Shown: positions 60,718 to 64,000 of the stretch, piece after piece | Layout: each line of letters starts with the position of its first letter | How positions within the stretch are numbered: the first letter of the stretch is position 1 | Assembly (NCBI GenBank): GCA_964563855.1 | Contig: CAZLYU010000003.1 | Location: 62,001-126,000 of the forward strand | DNA: 64,000 nt | Reading direction: 5' to 3' | DNA from: JAFGRR01 sp964563855 | Lineage (GTDB): Bacteria > Planctomycetota > Phycisphaerae > UBA1845 > Fen-1342 | The notes under the pieces: model-generated | What the model saw: only the letters and a program-made list of their open reading frames with translations | Databases searched by the model: none | What the model was told of the DNA's origin: nothing | Made by a program: the position numbers and the translations under genes

Positions 60718-61737
60718 GTGCAGCCGGCGGTCTTCATCTTCTGCATCGCCATGATCGCCGCCGCGGCTTCAAGCCTCTTCGGCTATAGCGGCGTCGCGCG
60801 GCCTTGGGTCACCGAACCGCCCAACGCGGACCAATTGGCCGAAGCTGAGACCTTCTGGAGCTATCGCGCGCCACGTACGGCGCTCGGCGTGTTCGTCGGG
60901 GCGGGTCTGGCGCTCGGCGGGATGGTCTTTCAATCCCTCTTCCGGAATCCGCTCGCCACCCCTTACACGTTCGGCGTCGCGAGCGCCGCCGCCCTCGCCG
61001 CCGCGACCGCGTACCTGCTAGGCGACGCGATCTTTCCCGCAATACTCGGCGATGCGTGGCGTGCAACGCGCCTGGCGGGTTTCGATCCGATCGGATTCGT
61101 CGCCCTGCTCGGCGCCGCCGGCGCCATCGCGTTCGTGATCACGCTCTCCCGGACCGCATTCGGACGCGACACGACGCAGATGCTGCTCGTCGGCGTGTGC
61201 ATCGCGTACTTCAGCGGCGCTGGAATTCTCGCGGTCAACTACTTCGCCAATCAGGCGGTCACCAATGCAATCGTGCTGTGGATGATGGGCGCCCTCTCGC
61301 GACACGATCCCACCGCATGGCAGCGGGTCGCGATTCTGTTTCTCCCCGCGGCGCTCTTCGCACTCTCGCGACACCGCGACTATGACCTGCTGCTCTTTGG
61401 CGGGTCGCTCGCCGCCACCCGCGGCGTGTCGGTGACGTTCGTGTTGTATGCGTCGTTCATCCTGATCGGACTGCTGACCGGCGTGATCGTCGCGCACTGC
61501 GGCCCGATCGGGTTTGTCGGCCTGATGGCGCCGCACATGGCGCGCTCATTCGTCGGGCCGCGCGCGCTCCCCCTGATGATCGCCTCGTGCGGCCTCGGCG
61601 CCGCTTTCCTGACCGTCGCCGACGCCATCGCACGCAGCGCGCTTCCTGGCGAGCTCCCGGTCGGCGTGTTGACCAACGGCCTTGGCGCCGTCTTCTTCTT
61701 CACCTTGCTGCTGCGCGGCGCCGGTCGCGCGCGATAG
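60718..61737 (+). CDS. Iron/cobalamin-type ABC transporter permease (FecCD), possibly 5' incomplete
   Basis: 339 residues. FecCD/BtuC permease for siderophores, haem or vitamin B12. ETFWSYRAPRTALGVFVGAGLALGGMVFQSLFRNPLATPYTFGV is the conserved N-terminal part, and GPIGFVGLMAPHMARSFVGP with LPGELPVGVLTNGLGAVFFFTLLLR is the C-terminal part. About ten hydrophobic segments are visible. The frame opens right at the gap; GTG 60718 is used but the true start may lie inside the gap. The 3' 192 bases overlap the antisense rsmD ORF. No ATPase or binding-protein gene is seen on the right-hand side. Confidence 0.88.
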   Translation: MQPAVFIFCIAMIAAAASSLFGYSGVARPWVTEPPNADQLAEAETFWSYRAPRTALGVFVGAGLALGGMVFQSLFRNPLATPYTFGVASAAALAAATAYLLGDAIFPAILGDAWRATRLAGFDPIGFVALLGAAGAIAFVITLSRTAFGRDTTQMLLVGVCIAYFSGAGILAVNYFANQAVTNAIVLWMMGALSRHDPTAWQRVAILFLPAALFALSRHRDYDLLLFGGSLAATRGVSVTFVLYASFILIGLLTGVIVAHCGPIGFVGLMAPHMARSFVGPRALPLMIASCGLGAAFLTVADAIARSALPGELPVGVLTNGLGAVFFFTLLLRGAGRAR

Positions 61738-62295
61738 CAAGAGCACTTCACTGCGCCCCATGGAACGCCGCTCGACCACCTCGGCGCCGATCAGCGCGTC
61801 AAGCGAAAGACCGCGCCGATCTTCAAACCGGAAGACCAGCAAGCCGTCTTCCGCGAGCCGTGCCGCCGATCGCCGTAACAAGTCGAGCATGCGATGCGCG
61901 GGCGACACATCGGGAAACGGCGGGTCAAGGAAGATGAGACCAAACCCGTGATCGACGCGCGGCAAACGCATTGACCACGCGTTCTCGGTCATAATCCTGC
62001 AATCCCGCCGATCAGACAGACGCGCCAAATTGCCGCGCAGCACGCCCGCGGCCCGCCGGTCACGCTCGACAAACACACACGACCGCGCGCCGCGCGAGAG
62101 CGCCTCAATACCAAACGAACCACTCCCGGCGAACAAATCGAGCACATCGACCTCCGGGACTTCACCCGGCGTCGCCAGGCGCGAGCCGAGAATGTTGAAG
62201 ATCGTTTCCTTGATCTGGTCAGTCAGCGGACGCGTGCTCATTCCCGGCGGCGCCGAGAGCCGCAAACCGCGGTAACGTCCGGATATCACGCGCAC
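61546..62295 (-). CDS. rsmD: 16S rRNA (guanine966-N2)-methyltransferase RsmD with antisense tail
   Basis: 249 residues. Recognised by MRVISGRYRGLRLSAPPG...RPLTDQIKETIFNILG, VDVLDLFAGSGSFGIEALSRGA (SAM binding), CVFVERDRRAAGVLRGNL, IFLDPPFPDV (catalytic DPPF) and FEDRRGLSL. It methylates N2 of G966 in 16S rRNA. The normal family end is near residue 187 (RSEVLLLSR). About 60 further Gln/Glu/Gly/Ala-rich residues follow and lie antisense to the 3' end of the FecCD gene. No earlier in-frame stop exists, so either the tail is real or a base error removed the stop. Confidence 0.87.
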   Translation of the reverse strand: MRVISGRYRGLRLSAPPGMSTRPLTDQIKETIFNILGSRLATPGEVPEVDVLDLFAGSGSFGIEALSRGARSCVFVERDRRAAGVLRGNLARLSDRRDCRIMTENAWSMRLPRVDHGFGLIFLDPPFPDVSPAHRMLDLLRRSAARLAEDGLLVFRFEDRRGLSLDALIGAEVVERRSMGRSEVLLLSRATGAAQQQGEEEDGAKAVGQHADRELARKRAACDGVGDGQESGAEAARGDHQGERARPDE

Positions 62296-62362
62296 CTCAT
62301 ACGCTCCGCCGCCTCAATCCGACTCTAAATCCAGCTACACCGGCTGATGGTCGATCTCTCCC

Positions 62363-63139
62363 GTGATGCTACGCGACCTCAGAGACATCCTGTTGGATTG
62401 GGAATACGAGCCGGGCAAAATCTCGGTGCGCAAGATCATTGGTCGCGATGGGCGCGACAAGATCCAGACGCGCGTCGATCTCGGCCTGCTCCAGCTCGAA
62501 ATCACCGGACGTCCCGACGGCGCCGAACCCGGCGGCTCGTCGACCTTGCTCGATCACCTTGAACGCGAACTCACCGAGTTCGTCAACCGCACCGGCGATG
62601 ACGCGGATTTTGTCCTGTCGGCGGATGACGCCGCAGAATTACGACACGAAGCCTACTTATTTTATCAGCGCTTCCTCGCGCTCTTCGTGCTCGAAGACTT
62701 TGATGAGGTCGAGCGCGACACCGGACACAACCTGCGCATCCTCGACTTCTGTCGACGCTATGGCGCCAGCGACGCCGAACGCAACGCCCTCGAGCCGCAG
62801 CGCCCCTACGTCACCATGATGAACGGCCGGGCGCGGTCCCTGGCGCTCCTGCAGCGACGCGAACCCGAAGCCGCCTTGCAGGTTTGCGACGCCACCCAAC
62901 GACTCTTGACCGACTTGCCCGACCTGTACGACCAGGCCGAACTGCCCGAAATCCGGCTGTTGGCCGAGTTGCGCGCCCGCATTCTCGCCGCATTGCCGAG
63001 CGACTCGCCGTCCCGGCTTCAAGCCGAGTTGGGCCGCGCGATTCTCGCCGAAGACTACGAGCACGCCGCCCAGATCCGCGACCGACTGGCCACCACTCGC
63101 CGCCGAGTCGCTCCGTCGAGTCGCGTCGAGATCCGTTGA
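62363..63139 (+). CDS. UvrB/UvrC-motif protein of unknown function
   Basis: 258 residues. Only the C-terminus is recognisable: LQAELGRAILAEDYEHAAQIRDRL is a UVR (UvrB/UvrC interaction) motif, at residues of about 220-243. The rest is charged and helical with no known domain (RDLRDILLDWEYEPGKISVRKI start). Proteins of this shape are known in planctomycetes; a UVR motif may mediate binding to a partner such as a kinase or protease, as in McsA. Start GTG 62363 or ATG 62366; there is no clear ribosome-binding site. It is divergent from rsmD. Confidence 0.7.
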   Translation: MMLRDLRDILLDWEYEPGKISVRKIIGRDGRDKIQTRVDLGLLQLEITGRPDGAEPGGSSTLLDHLERELTEFVNRTGDDADFVLSADDAAELRHEAYLFYQRFLALFVLEDFDEVERDTGHNLRILDFCRRYGASDAERNALEPQRPYVTMMNGRARSLALLQRREPEAALQVCDATQRLLTDLPDLYDQAELPEIRLLAELRARILAALPSDSPSRLQAELGRAILAEDYEHAAQIRDRLATTRRRVAPSSRVEIR

Positions 63140-63232
63140 CGGTCGGACGCGACGAAACTACTTTCATGAATTGAGCTTCGATCTGCGCTGCATGCCGCTG
63201 CGCACGCGGCACGCCGCAATGGAGGTCGCCAG

Positions 63233-64000
63233 ATGGGTTTGTTTCGGCCGACCATGCAACGCCTCTTTCTCGTCACCACCCTGTGCGCGACACCCGCATT
63301 CACGATCGGTTGCGGCGGCGCGAACCCGCCCGAATCGGCGTATAACGAGGTGATCGAAGGCGTGGCCCCGCTGTCGGTGCGATCCCAGGTCGACCCTGCG
63401 ATATTGCAGGATCCGCGCAACTACACGGGCAACGCCGTCACCGTTCGCGAACAAGCCGCCGCCGCCGCCCAAGACGCCGTGCGCGACACGGTGCTTGAGT
63501 TGATCAACGCGCTGCGCGCCCCCAACGCCCAAACGATCGTCGAACTGCATCTTCAGCCCCCCGGCGCGGCGATCAGCGATGAACGCGTGCAAAACGCACT
63601 CTTCTCGGCTTTCGACCGATTGGCGGCGCTGAAAAACATCTGGATCGCCAAACTCGAGGCTCCGGATTTCTCGTCCGTGCAACTCCGCTGGCAGGAGTTG
63701 GTGGCTCAGCTCGACGACGAGACCCTTCTGAATCTCGTCAACCTGCGCTCCATCGATCAGGAGAACGTCAACGCGTCGCTCGACGTCGTGCGCACCGAAA
63801 CGCTCGTGCGCGAAGCGCTCTCCAGCGTCGGGTTCGACGTCGCGGTCGGCGAGACCGTGCAAGTGCTCGGCGGGCTGGGCTCGGCCGGGCTCGGGTTGGA
63901 CCTCGCCTCCGCCGCCGTCGACGCCGCCCGCACCGTCGGCGAAGACAATCCGGTGCAGATGCGTAACGAGGCCGGGGAATGGCGTGTGGCGCAGTCGCCG
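63233..64000 (+). CDS. Lipoprotein of unknown function, 3' truncated
   Basis: 256 residues to the window edge with no stop. The frame is uninterrupted and starts at ATG 63233 with GGAGG seven bases upstream. Signal peptide with lipobox: FLVTTLCATPAFTIGC, so lipid-anchored after Cys27. The rest is Ala-, Val-, Leu- and acidic-rich with no recognised domain (DPAILQDPRNYTGNAVTVREQAAAAAQDAV, AFDRLAALKNIWIAKLEAPDF). A C-terminal Gly/Ala/Leu-rich segment (LGGLGSAGLGLDLASAAVDAA) may be helical. The neighbouring upstream gene is the UVR-motif protein, 93 bases away. Confidence 0.75.
   Translation, partial: MGLFRPTMQRLFLVTTLCATPAFTIGCGGANPPESAYNEVIEGVAPLSVRSQVDPAILQDPRNYTGNAVTVREQAAAAAQDAVRDTVLELINALRAPNAQTIVELHLQPPGAAISDERVQNALFSAFDRLAALKNIWIAKLEAPDFSSVQLRWQELVAQLDDETLLNLVNLRSIDQENVNASLDVVRTETLVREALSSVGFDVAVGETVQVLGGLGSAGLGLDLASAAVDAARTVGEDNPVQMRNEAGEWRVAQSP

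Overview
The window is a high-GC (roughly 65% by eye), gene-dense bacterial chromosome segment. It most likely comes from a flagellated member of the Planctomycetota. This placement is an inference. It rests on a diderm flagellum with P- and L-ring genes, a secreted formylglycine sulfatase, a PEP-CTERM protein, a dockerin-like protein with tandem Cys-rich GACC repeats, a sigma factor with a long helix-turn-helix N-terminus, futalosine-route menaquinone synthesis (mqnC), and a GyrA of the HPHGEGVIYP type. Two 100-N scaffold gaps (23393-23492 and 60615-60714) suggest a draft or metagenome assembly. There are no tRNA or rRNA genes, CRISPR arrays, insertion sequences or prophage that I can recognise.

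Layout. 1-4.6 kb: a MacAB-TolC-like tripartite exporter (outer-membrane protein cut by the window edge, adaptor, ATPase, permease). 4.6-9.2 kb (minus): gyrA followed by an archaeal-type pheT with a zinc-ribbon insert. 9.5-20 kb: secreted YcaC-type hydrolase, sulfatase, a fused membrane/AsmA-like protein, YjbQ, a GAF-PP2C phosphatase, mqnC, a lipoprotein of the endonuclease/exonuclease/phosphatase fold, transaldolase. 20.3-22.3 kb (minus): the pgsA-pgpA-uppP lipid operon with overlapping stop/start codons. 22.4-29.4 kb: TatD-like hydrolase, aminotransferase, PilZ protein, membrane protein, mtnP and recJ.

29.6-43.5 kb (minus) is a flagellar block read from a near-perfect sigma-54 promoter at about 43.5 kb: small unknown gene, flgF, flgG, flgA, flgH, flgI, flgJ-type rod protein, flgN-like chaperone, flgK, an enlarged flgL, fliW, csrA and two flagellins. 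Rod, rings, hook-filament junction, filament and the FliW-CsrA regulators of flagellin translation are therefore encoded in assembly order. The first-listed flagellin has a small hairpin that puts a GGA of its ribosome-binding site in the loop, as expected for CsrA control.

43.8-53.5 kb: a 3-hydroxyacyl-CoA dehydrogenase/enoyl-CoA hydratase pair, an MltA-type lytic transglycosylase, the unusual sigma factor, coaX, a membrane protein, a partial sugar ABC importer and a PEP-CTERM protein with a clear terminator. 53.6-57.5 kb (minus): pseudo-receiver, btaB, btaA (betaine lipid synthesis) and selA. 57.8-59.1 kb: STAS antagonist, RsbW-like kinase and an ASCH-like protein, which may form a partner-switching pathway with the PP2C phosphatase at 14.5-15.8 kb. 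59.2-64 kb: GACC-repeat/dockerin protein, an iron-type FecCD permease, rsmD with a tail antisense to it, a UVR-motif protein and a lipoprotein that runs off the right end.
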